The notes under the pieces were generated by a model. It was given only the letters and a program-made list of their open reading frames with translations, was not told the DNA's origin and made no database searches. From Actinomycetospora sp. (lineage in GTDB: Bacteria; Actinomycetota; Actinomycetes; Mycobacteriales; Pseudonocardiaceae): a stretch of DNA of 20,261 nucleotides. The translations under genes were made by a program, and so were the position numbers. Positions 7,276 to 15,294 of the stretch are shown piece after piece (the stretch's first letter is position 1; every line of letters begins with the position of its first letter). The stretch is taken from contig JAICLN010000021.1 of assembly GCA_025925615.1 (NCBI GenBank), positions 1 to 20,261 on the forward strand. The letters are read 5' to 3'.

Positions 7276-8061
7276 GTGCCTCGTTGCATGCTCCGACTCG
7301 TGCACGCTGAGAAGCTCGTCGACGCCGCCCTCGAGCTCGCGGCGGCCGGACTGCAGGCGACGGAGATCAGCCGCAGGCTCGGGGTCCCGAAGAGCACCGT
7401 GCAGTACTGGTGTCGTGGGGGTCGCCGCTTCCCGCGGGCCTCGGAGTTGTGCATGCCCTGCCCGCGGTGCCACGAGGCGCCGCTCGCGGAGCCTTCGTAC
7501 TCGTACCTGCTCGGAACCTATCTCGGGGACGGCCACATCACGACCCCGCGCCCGACCACCGCGGTCCTGGCGATCTACTGCGCCGACGACTGGCCCGGGG
7601 TGTCGGCGGAGACCGAGCGGGCGATGCGAGCCGTGATGCCGCACAGCAACGTGTCGCGGGCAGCGCGGACGGGTTGTCACGCATTGCGGAGCTCGTCGCG
7701 ACACTGGCTCTGTCTGTTCCCACAGCACGGGCCGGGGATGAAGCACGCGCGCTCGATCGTGCTGCAACCGTGGCAGCAGGTCATCGTCGACGATCATCCC
7801 GGCCAGCTTCTCCGCGGATTGTTCCAGTCCGACGGGTGCCGCAACGTCAATTGGACGCAGAAAAGGACAGAAGCGGGACTGGTCCGCTACGAGTATCCGA
7901 GGTACCTCTTCTCCAACAAGTCCGAGGACATCCGCGCGATCTGCGAGGCCGCCCTTGACAGCCTCGACATCGCCCACCGACCACCCCGCCGCGACCTGGT
8001 CTCCGTGGCCCGCCGCGCGTCAGTGGCCCGGCTCGACGAGCTCGTCGGCCCGAAGTACTGA
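7276..8061 (+). CDS. Helix-turn-helix protein with LAGLIDADG-endonuclease-like domain
   Basis: 261 residues from GTG 7276, preceded by GGGAGG at 7264-7269; GTG 7270 is possible but too close to that site. An N-terminal HTH (about residues 22-47: AAGLQATEISRRLGVPKSTVQYW) is followed by Cys59, Cys62 and Cys65, a possible metal knuckle. Two LAGLIDADG-type motifs follow: YLLGTYLGDG (77-86, Asp85) and LRGLFQSDG (179-187, Asp186). Between them is CLFPQHGPGMKH, a segment I recall from a common actinobacterial family usually annotated as a 'transcriptional regulator'. Known: paired LAGLIDADG motifs with Asp form the active site of homing endonucleases. Inference: DNA-binding protein with possible nuclease ancestry. 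It lies head to head with the unusual tRNA, 91 bases away. No intein or intron is seen around it. Confidence 0.82.
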   Translation: MPRCMLRLVHAEKLVDAALELAAAGLQATEISRRLGVPKSTVQYWCRGGRRFPRASELCMPCPRCHEAPLAEPSYSYLLGTYLGDGHITTPRPTTAVLAIYCADDWPGVSAETERAMRAVMPHSNVSRAARTGCHALRSSSRHWLCLFPQHGPGMKHARSIVLQPWQQVIVDDHPGQLLRGLFQSDGCRNVNWTQKRTEAGLVRYEYPRYLFSNKSEDIRAICEAALDSLDIAHRPPRRDLVSVARRASVARLDELVGPKY

Positions 8062-8248
8062 AAGCACCGCGCCGGGTGGCCGAACTGTTAGCTCGTCCAC
8101 ACGGTGGCGCTCGTCGCGGAGGCCGCACCGCCCGGCCCGGTAGGGTCAACTGAATCGAACCGGCCTGGTGCGGGGACCGGCGGCGGCGGACCGGGAGGAC
8201 GACGCCACGGTGGGGGCCGACCACGGAGTCGCGCACAGGAGGACCGCC

Positions 8249-8887
8249 ATGAGCCAGCAGGCCGAGGACATCGCCACCGCTGTCGACGCGGCCGTCGTCG
8301 ACGAGCCGGCGCCGCGGGAGCCGCTCCGCGTGCTCGTGGCCGAGGACGAGGCCCTGATCCGGATGGACCTCGTGGAGATGCTCCGCGAGGAGGGCTACGA
8401 CGTCGTCGGCGAGGCCGGCGACGGTGCCCAGGCCGTCGAGATGGCGCGTGCGCTCGAGCCCGGCCTCGTGATGATGGACATCAAGATGCCGGGCACCGAC
8501 GGACTCGAGGCCGCCGCCACCATCGCTCAGGAGCGGATCGCCCCCGTCGTCATGCTGACCGCGTTCAGCCAGCGCGAGCTCGTCGAATCCGCCCGTGACG
8601 CGGGCGCAATGGCCTACCTGGTCAAGCCGTTCACCAAGACCGACGTCGTGCCGGCGATCGAGGTGGCCGCGAGCCGCTTCGCGGAGATCACCGCTCTCGA
8701 GGACGAGGTCGCGGGCCTGACCGACCGCCTCGAGACCCGCAAGGCCGTCGAGCGCGCCAAGGGCCTGCTGATGGCCAAGAAGAAGATGTCGGAGCCCGAG
8801 GCCTTCCGCTGGATCCAGCGCACCGCGATGGACCGGCGCACGACGATGAAGGCCGTCGCCGACGCCGTCGTCGAGACTTTCGGGTAG
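8249..8887 (+). CDS. pdtaR: PdtaR-type response regulator with ANTAR RNA-binding output domain
   Basis: 212 residues; ATG 8249 has an ideal AGGAGG at 8237-8242. An acidic N-terminal tail of about 25 residues precedes a receiver domain: acidic pair E32-D33, phospho-acceptor Asp77 (MMDIKMPG), Thr104 (MLTAF) and Lys126 (VKPF). The C-terminal ANTAR domain (about 150-205) has KAVERAKGLLMAKKKMSEPEAFRWIQRTAM. Known: ANTAR proteins bind paired hairpins in mRNA and act as antiterminators. The Mycobacterium tuberculosis homologue PdtaR (Rv1626) is phosphorylated by the histidine kinase PdtaS. No kinase gene lies nearby, as in mycobacteria where pdtaS is unlinked. The long structured repeat array directly downstream is notable given the RNA-binding role, but a link is only speculation. 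Confidence 0.95.
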   Translation: MSQQAEDIATAVDAAVVDEPAPREPLRVLVAEDEALIRMDLVEMLREEGYDVVGEAGDGAQAVEMARALEPGLVMMDIKMPGTDGLEAAATIAQERIAPVVMLTAFSQRELVESARDAGAMAYLVKPFTKTDVVPAIEVAASRFAEITALEDEVAGLTDRLETRKAVERAKGLLMAKKKMSEPEAFRWIQRTAMDRRTTMKAVADAVVETFG

Positions 8888-8923
8888 AGCGCGTGAGGAG
8901 CCGGCGTCGGTGCCGACCGCCCA

Positions 8924-9290
8924 TGATCACGGGCACACAGGGCATCCCCGAGAGCAGGCAGACCTGCCCCTTGTGCCCCTGATCAACGGGAAGCAGGCCG
9001 CCGGCCGGCCCCGGCCACTCATGATCACGAGCACACAGCGCATCCCCGAGAGCAGGCAGACCTGCCCCTTGTGCCCCTGATCAACGAAGAGCCGACCGCC
9101 GACCGAGCCGGGCCCGGCCACCCATGATCACGGGTACACCACGCAGCCCCGAGCGCAGCCCGACCTGCCCACTGTGCCCCTGATCAACGAAGAGCCGACC
9201 GCCGACCAACCCAGACTCCACCCACCCATGATCACGGGCACACCACGCATCCCCGAGCGCAGCCCGACCTGCCCCACGTGCCCCTGATCA
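8924..9290. repeat. Array of four 62-bp imperfect palindromic repeats
   Basis: Four copies, each exactly 62 bp, at 8924-8985, 9022-9083, 9125-9186 and 9229-9290, with starts 98, 103 and 104 bp apart. Each opens with TGATCACGGGCAC (copy 2 has GAGCAC, copy 3 GGGTAC) and closes with GTGCCCCTGATCA, its reverse complement apart from one central mismatch. The 36-bp interior is conserved around GCATCCCCGAG and GACCTGCCC. Copies 1 and 2 also have a nested GCAGG/CCTGC hairpin. Linkers after copies 2 and 3 share AACGAAGAGCCGACCGCCGACC-like sequence. The array lies between pdtaR and the first binding-protein gene, both rightward. Short apparent reading frames across it are repeat artefacts. Its function is unknown; it could be terminators, mRNA stabilisers or protein-binding sites. 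Confidence 0.9.
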
Positions 9291-9367
9291 CCAAAGGAGC
9301 GGCCGGCCGGGCCGGGCACCACGACGGCATCACCCACGTGGCGTTGTCGCTCACCGAGACGACATTG

Positions 9368-9382
9368 ATGACGCTGCGTCAT
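9368..9382. promoter_or_regulatory. Operator-like palindrome upstream of the transporter cluster
   Basis: ATGACG (9368-9373) and CGTCAT (9377-9382) form a perfect 6-3-6 palindrome about 135 bases before the first binding-protein gene, beyond the repeat array. This is the size and symmetry expected for a dimeric repressor site. No regulator gene lies adjacent, so assignment is tentative. Confidence 0.3.
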
Positions 9383-9516
9383 TCCGCTGTGTGAGTGGCT
9401 GCGCCCTGACCAGCACCGGGCCTCTCGCCCCGCCGAAGGCTGCCACTCGATCGTGACCTACGGTGGCCGCCGGCGGTGTCGAAGACGGTCCGGAGGTGGC
9501 GGTGGGTGGCGCACGG

Positions 9517-10746
9517 ATGACCGGCCGGGCCCGGTGGGGGAGCGGCAGGACCCGCGCCACCGGTCTGCTCACCGCTGCGGTCGTGGCGGCTGCGCTCGCG
9601 CTGGCCGGGTGCTCGGGATCGGGCGCCGCGAACGGTGACTGCGACACGTCCGAGGGCACCCTCGCCGTCGGGCTCATCGCTCCGCTGTCCGGTCCGCTCG
9701 CGAACATCGGCCTGGGGATGCGCGACTCGGCCGACCTCGCCGTCCGGCAGGCCGACGAGCGCTGCGCGATCCCCGGCTACCGCCTCGAGCTGCAGAGCCG
9801 CGACGACAAGGGCGACCCGCCGACGGGTGCCGCGGCCGCCCGCGAGCTCGCCGCGAACCCGGACCTCATCGGCGTCGTCGGCACCTACAACTCCTCGACG
9901 GCCCAGACGGTCCAGCCGGTCCTCGGGGACGCGGGCATCGTGCAGGTCTCTCCGGGCAACACGAACGTCTCGCTCACCCGGGGCGCCAACCCCGTCACCG
10001 CGCCGCTGCGGCAGTACCAGACCTACTTCCGCGTCGTCGCGACCGACGCGGTGCAGGGCCCGGCCGCGGCCGACCAGCTCGCGGCGCAGGGCCGCTCGCG
10101 CGTCGCGGTCGTCAGTGACGGCCAGACCTACGGCGAGGGCATCGCGGACGAGTTCGTGAAGCAGCTCGGGACGCGCGGCGGGGACGTCGTCATGCGGATG
10201 ACGCTGCCGGCCGGCTCACCGCCCGACGCGGCGGTCGCCGCCATCAACCGCGCGCGCCCGCAGGCGGTCTTCTACGGCGGCGAGTACCCCGACGCCGGGC
10301 CGCTCTCGCGGGCGCTGACGGGCCTCGGCGTCCCGCTCGTGGGCGGCGACGGCATCGTCGATCCCGACTACGCCGCGGCCGGCGGGCGCGACGGTGACCT
10401 CGCGACCTCGGTGGGCCCGCCCACGGAGACGCTCCCGGGCGCGAAGGCCTTCCTCGACGCCTACCGGGCCGCGGGCTACCGCGAGTCCTACGGGCAGTAC
10501 GGGGCGTTCAGCTTCGACGCCGCCAACGTCGTCATCGGGTCCGTCGGGGGCGTGGTGGCCAACCGCGGTGGCGGAGCGTGGTCGCCGCAGCTGCGACCGG
10601 CCGTCGACCAAGCGGTCCAGGCGTACGACGCGGACGGCGTCACGGGGCCCATCTCGTTCGACCGTTTCGGGGATGTCGGAACAGACGCGGTGACGATGTA
10701 TCGCCTGCTCGGGGGCCGATGGATCCCCGCCCGCGCGCAGCCCTGA
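9517..10746 (+). CDS. Branched-chain amino acid-type ABC transporter substrate-binding lipoprotein (first copy)
   Basis: 409 residues. ATG 9517 gives a textbook lipoprotein signal: Arg-rich start, hydrophobic core GLLTAAVVAAALALA, then lipobox LAGC with Cys32. The in-frame GTG at 9463 would add 18 residues and spoil this. The mature part is a type I periplasmic-binding fold (LivJ/LivK-like, Peripla_BP_6): GLIAPLSGPLANIGLGMRD at the start, GVVGTYNSSTAQTVQPVL, SPGNTNVSLTRG, then VFYGGEYPDAGPLSRAL. Known: such proteins capture amino acids, amides or related small ligands outside the membrane and pass them to the permeases. It precedes a second, related binding protein (shared DAVQGPAAA segment) and the livHMGF-like genes. 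It is separated from the second copy by 176 bases with a hairpin. The ligand cannot be predicted. Confidence 0.92.
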   Translation: MTGRARWGSGRTRATGLLTAAVVAAALALAGCSGSGAANGDCDTSEGTLAVGLIAPLSGPLANIGLGMRDSADLAVRQADERCAIPGYRLELQSRDDKGDPPTGAAAARELAANPDLIGVVGTYNSSTAQTVQPVLGDAGIVQVSPGNTNVSLTRGANPVTAPLRQYQTYFRVVATDAVQGPAAADQLAAQGRSRVAVVSDGQTYGEGIADEFVKQLGTRGGDVVMRMTLPAGSPPDAAVAAINRARPQAVFYGGEYPDAGPLSRALTGLGVPLVGGDGIVDPDYAAAGGRDGDLATSVGPPTETLPGAKAFLDAYRAAGYRESYGQYGAFSFDAANVVIGSVGGVVANRGGGAWSPQLRPAVDQAVQAYDADGVTGPISFDRFGDVGTDAVTMYRLLGGRWIPARAQP

Positions 10747-10778
10747 GCCCCCGGCGGCCCGTGACTCGATCTTGAGCC

Positions 10779-10795
10779 GACCCCGACGCGGGGTC
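10779..10795. terminator. GC-rich hairpin between the two binding-protein genes
   Basis: GACCCC (10779-10784) and GGGGTC (10790-10795) are perfect reverse complements around GACGC, 32 bases after the first binding-protein stop. There is no T-run. It may attenuate transcription or protect the 3' end, making the first gene a separate unit. Confidence 0.4.
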
Positions 10796-10922
10796 GCGGG
10801 CCGGACCACTGGACTGCACCTGTTCCTCACACGGATTTGGGTCTATGTTTCCCACCCGACCGGACGAGTTTGGAACTTGGCCGGTCGCTCTGCGAGTACA
10901 CGCACAGGTGGAGGTTGATCCA

Positions 10923-12122
10923 GTGGTCCGACGTCGGTTCGCCGCCGCGGGCGCCCTGGTCGCGGCAGCGGCCCTGGTGCTCTCCGGTTGCGCCAACCAG
11001 GGCGGGGGTGGCGCGGCGCAGACCAGCCAGGCCCCCGCCCCCGCCCAGCCCAACAACGCCGCGCTCCCTGCGGGCAACGGTCAGGGCAAGTGCGCGCCCG
11101 GCACCTCGATCGCCTACGTCGGCACCCTCGCCGGCCAGAACGCCGCCCTCGGGCAGGCGATCGCCAACGCGACCGAGCTGGCCGTCAACCAGCACAACCA
11201 GGCGAACCCGGGCTGCCAGGTCACGCTCGTCAAGTCCGACTCGGGCGGCACGCCCGACACCGCCGTCGGCCCGACGCAGGCGGTCATCAACAACCCGGCC
11301 GTGCTCGGCATCGTCGGCCTCCCGTTCTCCGGCGAGTCGAAGGCCGTCGGCCCGGCGCTCAACGCCGCGGGCCTGGTCAACATCACGCCGTCGGCCACCA
11401 ACCCCGGCCTGACCAAGAACGGCTGGACGAACTTCTTCCGCGGTCTGGGCAATGACGCGGTGCAGGGTCCGGCCGCGGCCAAGTGGCTCAAGACGAAGTT
11501 CAACCCGCAGACGGTCTGCGTCATCAAGGACGACTCGGACTACGGCATCGGCCTGGCCACCGCGGTGACCCAGGCGCTCGGCCCGGCAGCGTCCTGCCAG
11601 GGCGACGTCAAGACGAACCAGAAGGAGTTCTCCGCGACGGTCGGCCAGGTCCAGCAGGCCAACCCGCAGGTGATCTTCTACGCGGGCTACTACAACGAGG
11701 CCTCGCCGCTGATCCAGCAGCTGCGTGACGCCGGCGTGCAGACCCCGTTCGTCGCGCCCGACGGCGTCAAGGACCCGGAGTTCGTCAAGAACGCCGGCGG
11801 GGCCGCCAACGGTGCGTACCTCACCTGCCCGTGCGTGCCGCAGGAGGGCTTCACCGCCTTCACGCAGGCCTACCAGCAGGCCTACGGCACCCCGCCGCAG
11901 ACCTACTCGGCCGAGGCCTACGACGCCGCGACGATCCTGATGAGCGGGATCGACAAGGGCATCAACACCCGGCCGGCGCTGCTGCAGTACGTCAAGACCT
12001 ACACCGGACAGGGTCTGACGAAGAAGTTCGCGTGGCAGCCCAACGGAGAGCTGACCGACACCCCGGTCTACGTCTACCGCGTGGACGGCAGCAACATCGT
12101 CACGGACTCGCCGATCAGCTGA
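10923..12122 (+). CDS. Branched-chain amino acid-type ABC transporter substrate-binding lipoprotein (second copy)
   Basis: 399 residues from GTG 10923, with GGAGG at 10910-10914. The signal peptide runs VVRRRFAAAGALVAAAALVLSGC with lipobox LSGC and Cys23, followed by a Gly/Gln/Ala/Pro-rich linker. The mature domain is LivJ/LivK-like: IAYVGTLAGQNAALGQAIANA, GIVGLPFSGESKAVGPAL, NITPSATNPGLT, then VIFYAGYYNEASPLIQQL and VAPDGVKDPEFV. A CPC pair (CPCVPQEGF) and other cysteines suggest disulfides in the exported protein. Known role: ligand capture for the HAAT-type ABC importer. It directly precedes livH with a gap of only a few dozen bases, so it is the more likely cognate partner of the permeases. 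The long upstream gap (10747-10922) should contain its own promoter, but I see no convincing one. Confidence 0.93.
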   Translation: MVRRRFAAAGALVAAAALVLSGCANQGGGGAAQTSQAPAPAQPNNAALPAGNGQGKCAPGTSIAYVGTLAGQNAALGQAIANATELAVNQHNQANPGCQVTLVKSDSGGTPDTAVGPTQAVINNPAVLGIVGLPFSGESKAVGPALNAAGLVNITPSATNPGLTKNGWTNFFRGLGNDAVQGPAAAKWLKTKFNPQTVCVIKDDSDYGIGLATAVTQALGPAASCQGDVKTNQKEFSATVGQVQQANPQVIFYAGYYNEASPLIQQLRDAGVQTPFVAPDGVKDPEFVKNAGGAANGAYLTCPCVPQEGFTAFTQAYQQAYGTPPQTYSAEAYDAATILMSGIDKGINTRPALLQYVKTYTGQGLTKKFAWQPNGELTDTPVYVYRVDGSNIVTDSPIS

Positions 12123-12158
12123 CACCCCGCGTCGACGGCTCCGGAGAGGGAGAGCGTC

Positions 12159-13172
12159 ATCCACACCGTCATCGCCGTCACGGACCTGGTCACGCAGTCC
12201 GGACCCTGGATCAACTTCGACGTCGGACTGTTCTTCGACCGCTTCTGGGCCAACACGATCAACGGGCTGTCCTACGGGAGCATCTACGCGCTGGTCGCCC
12301 TCGGCTACACCCTGGTCTACGGGGTGCTCCAGCTCATCAACTTCGCCCACTCCGAGATCTTCGTGATCGGGGTGTTCGGCGTGTACTTCACCTTCCTGGC
12401 CCTCGGGTTCGAGCCGGGCGCCGTCCCGAGCCTCCCGATCGGCGGGATCATCGCCGACCTCGTGCTCGCCGGGGCCGTCGGCATGATCCTCGCGGGGGTC
12501 GCCGCGGTCCTGCTTGAACGGGTGGCCTACCGACCGCTGCGACGGCGCAACGCGCCACGCCTCGCGTTCCTCATCACCGCGATCGGGGCGTCCTTCGTCA
12601 TCCAGCAGCTCTTCCGGATCTTCCGCGGGTCCAACCCCGAGGGCACGATCCGGCTGCTCCCGCCCGAACCCGTGTTCCGGGTCTTCGGCGCACCGGTGAC
12701 CAACCTGCAGATCATCATCATCGTCGCCTCGATCGCGATGTTCTTCGCCGCGGACAGCTTCGTGAACCGCACCCGGCTCGGCCGCGGGGTGCGCGCCGTC
12801 GCGCAGGACCCGGCGACGGCGACGCTGATGGGCGTCAACCGCGAGCGGGTCATCGTGCTCACGTTCCTGCTCGGGGGTCTCCTCGCCGGGGCGGCGGCGC
12901 TGTTCTACCTGATGACGATCCCGCAGGGCGCGGTCTTCAACGGCGGCTTCCTGCTCGGGATCAAGGCGTTCGCCGCGGCGGTGCTCGGCGGCATCGGCAA
13001 CCTGCGCGGCGCCCTGCTCGGCGGCCTGATCCTGGGCATCGCCGAGAACTACGGGCAGTCCCTGTTCGGCGGTGACTGGCGCGACGTCGTCGCGTTCGTG
13101 CTGCTCGTCGGCGTCCTCATGTTCCGCCCGACGGGGATCCTGGGCGAGTCGCTGGGGAAGGCGCGGGTATGA
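12159..13172 (+). CDS. livH: Branched-chain amino acid ABC transporter permease LivH (start codon unclear)
   Basis: The frame encodes a LivH permease of about 337 residues if read from ATC 12159. Conserved segments are NTINGLSYGSIYALVALGYTLVYG (first membrane segment), LQLINFAHSEIFVIG, and the transporter coupling region around RGVRAVAQDPATATLMGVN, then KAFAAAVLGGIGNLRGALLGG. No ATG, GTG or TTG exists in this frame between the preceding stop (12120-12122) and GTG 12324, yet starting at 12324 would delete the conserved first membrane segment. A strong GGAGAGGGAG at 12142-12151 sits seven bases before ATC 12159 (preceded by GTC), so initiation at a rare ATC, or a GTG mutated to GTC at 12156, is likely. 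It forms an inner-membrane pore with LivM. The stop overlaps the livM start (ATGA). Confidence 0.88.
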   Translation: MHTVIAVTDLVTQSGPWINFDVGLFFDRFWANTINGLSYGSIYALVALGYTLVYGVLQLINFAHSEIFVIGVFGVYFTFLALGFEPGAVPSLPIGGIIADLVLAGAVGMILAGVAAVLLERVAYRPLRRRNAPRLAFLITAIGASFVIQQLFRIFRGSNPEGTIRLLPPEPVFRVFGAPVTNLQIIIIVASIAMFFAADSFVNRTRLGRGVRAVAQDPATATLMGVNRERVIVLTFLLGGLLAGAAALFYLMTIPQGAVFNGGFLLGIKAFAAAVLGGIGNLRGALLGGLILGIAENYGQSLFGGDWRDVVAFVLLVGVLMFRPTGILGESLGKARV

Positions 13173-14404
13173 GCAGCGCGAGCACCCGGGAACCGACCCG
13201 CACCGACCCGCCGTCGGGACCCGGCACGCCGACGGTGCGGGAGCGCTGGGCGGGGGCCTCGCGCTGGTGGAACGCGCGCAGTCGCCCCGAGCAGTGGGGC
13301 CTGCTCGTCCCCGTCGTCGTCCTCATCTACTTCCTGCCGGTCATCAACCCGCCGATCATCACCACCGAGCCGGCGACGGACTTCTCCATCGCGCTCTTCA
13401 ACGCCGCGGTGTTCGCGCTGATCGCGATCGGGCTGAACGTCGTCATCGGGCAGGCGGGCCTGCTCGACCTCGGCTACGTCGGCTTCTTCGCGATCGGGGC
13501 CTACACCGCGGCGGTGCTCTCCTCCCCGGACTCCGAGCTCGGCGTGCGCTTCCCCTGGCTCGTGATCGTGCCGATCGCGATGGTCATCACGATGATCTCG
13601 GGGGTCATCCTCGGGACCCCGACGCTGCGGCTGCGCGGTGACTACCTCGCCATCGTCACGCTGGGCTTCGGCGAGATCGTGCGGCTGCTGGCCGACAACA
13701 TCGACCCGCTGCGCGGCAACCGGGGCTTCCAGGACATCGCGCGTCCCGGCGGCAGCTACCCCGACGGCTCGCCGCTGTTCACCCAGACCGACGCGCAGGG
13801 CTTCTACTGGCTGGCCGTCACGATCATCATCATCGTGCTGTTCCTCATGGGGAACCTGGAGCGCTCCCGGGTGGGGCGTGCCTGGATCGCGGTGCGCGAG
13901 GACGAGGACGCCGCCGAGCTCACCGGCGTCCCGACCTACCGTTTCAAGATCTGGGCGTTCGCGATCGGCGCGGCGGTCGGCGGGCTGTCCGGCACGTTGT
14001 TCGCCGCGCAGGTCGGGTTCGTCAACAACCAGCGCTTCGACATCACCACCTCGATCCTCTATCTGGCCGCGGTGGTCCTCGGCGGGCAGGGCAACAAGGT
14101 GGGCGTCATCGTCGGGGCCTTCCTCGTCTCCTACATCCCCGACCGGTTCCAGTTCGAGCCCGAGTACCGGTTCCTCGTCTTCGGCCTCGCGCTGATCATC
14201 CTGATGATCTTCCGGCCGCAGGGCATCCTCGGGATGCGCCAGCACCTGCTGGCCTACGGTCGGCAGGCGTACCAGAAGCTGTTCGGGGCGGGGACCGGTG
14301 TCGCGCCGACGGGGCTCACCGCCTCGTCACGCGGACGCGGGGATCCGCCCGAGGCGACACCGGACGACCACGCCGGCACGTCTCCGAGGGGAGGTGGCGA
14401 GTGA
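13169..14404 (+). CDS. livM: Branched-chain amino acid ABC transporter permease LivM
   Basis: 411 residues; ATG 13169 overlaps the livH stop. A hydrophilic N-terminal extension of about 40 residues precedes the first membrane helix ([17 protein letters not shown]). The LivM-type core follows: [34 protein letters not shown], then [23 protein letters not shown], the coupling segment [22 protein letters not shown], and [20 protein letters not shown]. The last ~35 residues are polar and low complexity. Known: LivM pairs with LivH as the heterodimeric membrane channel for branched-chain amino acids or related substrates. It lies in a tightly coupled operon, overlapping the ATPase gene by four bases (GTGA). 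Confidence 0.94.
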   Translation: MSSASTREPTRTDPPSGPGTPTVRERWAGASRWWNARSRPEQWGLLVPVVVLIYFLPVINPPIITTEPATDFSIALFNAAVFALIAIGLNVVIGQAGLLDLGYVGFFAIGAYTAAVLSSPDSELGVRFPWLVIVPIAMVITMISGVILGTPTLRLRGDYLAIVTLGFGEIVRLLADNIDPLRGNRGFQDIARPGGSYPDGSPLFTQTDAQGFYWLAVTIIIIVLFLMGNLERSRVGRAWIAVREDEDAAELTGVPTYRFKIWAFAIGAAVGGLSGTLFAAQVGFVNNQRFDITTSILYLAAVVLGGQGNKVGVIVGAFLVSYIPDRFQFEPEYRFLVFGLALIILMIFRPQGILGMRQHLLAYGRQAYQKLFGAGTGVAPTGLTASSRGRGDPPEATPDDHAGTSPRGGGE

Positions 14405-15294
14405 CGGTCCCGGACGAGGGCCTGCTCGAGGCCCTCGAGCAGATGGACGAGGCCGAGCGCGCCGAGCACGAGGCCGCGGTCGAGGCGACGGTGGCCCCGG
14501 AGCGCGAGTTCGCGGCGTCGACGGGGGAGACGCTGCTCGCCGTCGACGGTCTCACCGTCCGTTTCGGCGGGCTCACCGCGCTCGACGACGTCTCCTTCGA
14601 CGTCCGGCGGGGCGAGATCCTCGGGCTGATCGGGCCGAACGGGGCGGGGAAGACGACCTGCTTCAACGTCGTGACCGGGGTCTACCGGCCGACCGTCGGG
14701 GACATCCGGTTGGACGGCGAGTCGCTCACCCAGATGAAGCGCTACCGGATCATCCGGGCCGGCGTGGCACGGACGTTCCAGAACATCCGTCTGTTCGCCG
14801 CGATGACCGCGCTGGAGAACGTCGTGGTCGGCGCCGACGCCCGCCACCGGACGTCGGTGCCCGGGGCGCTGCTCCGGCTCCCGCGCCACCGCCGCGAGGA
14901 GCGCGAGGCGACCGACAAGGCGATGGCGCTGCTCGAGTTCGTCGGGATCGCCCACCGGGCCGCGGACAAGGCGACCGCGCTGCCCTACGGCGACCAGCGG
15001 CGGCTCGAGATCGCCCGCGCGCTCGCGACGGAGCCCAAGCTGCTCTGCCTCGACGAGCCCGCGGCCGGCTTCTCGGCGACGGAGAAGGACGGGCTCTCGG
15101 AGCTGATCCTCAAGATTCGCGACGACGGGTACACGGTGGTGCTCGTCGAGCACGACATGCGTGTCGTGCTCGGGGTGACCGACCGCCTCGTCGTGCTGGA
15201 CTTCGGCCGCAAGATCGCCGACGGCGAGCCGGACGTGGTGCGCCGCGACCCGGCGGTCGTGTCCGCCTACCTCGGAACGGCGGTGGAGGAGTGA
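14401..15294 (+). CDS. livG: Branched-chain amino acid ABC transporter ATP-binding protein LivG
   Basis: 297 residues from GTG 14401, with GGGGAGG just upstream and a GTGA overlap with livM. An acidic N-terminal extension of about 43 residues (rich in Glu and Ala) precedes the ABC domain, which is longer than usual for LivG. Walker [10 protein letters not shown] is at 78-86, Q-loop region FQNIRLF near 126-132, and the signature [15 protein letters not shown] near 194-208 (LivG proteins commonly have Y-G-x-Q-R-R here rather than SGGQ). Walker B LLCLDEP is at 214-220 and the switch His251 is in VEHDM. The C-terminal BCA_ABC_TP-type tail includes [10 protein letters not shown]. It powers transport with LivF at the cytoplasmic face. 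The role of the extension is unknown. Confidence 0.95.
   Translation: MTVPDEGLLEALEQMDEAERAEHEAAVEATVAPEREFAASTGETLLAVDGLTVRFGGLTALDDVSFDVRRGEILGLIGPNGAGKTTCFNVVTGVYRPTVGDIRLDGESLTQMKRYRIIRAGVARTFQNIRLFAAMTALENVVVGADARHRTSVPGALLRLPRHRREEREATDKAMALLEFVGIAHRAADKATALPYGDQRRLEIARALATEPKLLCLDEPAAGFSATEKDGLSELILKIRDDGYTVVLVEHDMRVVLGVTDRLVVLDFGRKIADGEPDVVRRDPAVVSAYLGTAVEE

Noticed and set aside
8924..9290. CRISPR array
   Set aside because: Units are 62 bp with large palindromic arms, the linkers are themselves similar to each other rather than unique spacers, and no cas genes are present.
8927..9382. Two short minus-strand open frames with internally repeated peptides
   Set aside because: The peptide repeats simply mirror the 62-bp DNA repeats. 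There is no ribosome binding site and no plausible protein family; non-coding repeat structure explains them.
10837..10900. Start of the second binding protein at an upstream in-frame ATG (10845)
   Set aside because: It would place about 26 charged residues before the lipoprotein signal peptide. GTG 10923 has a well-spaced GGAGG and yields a normal signal peptide.
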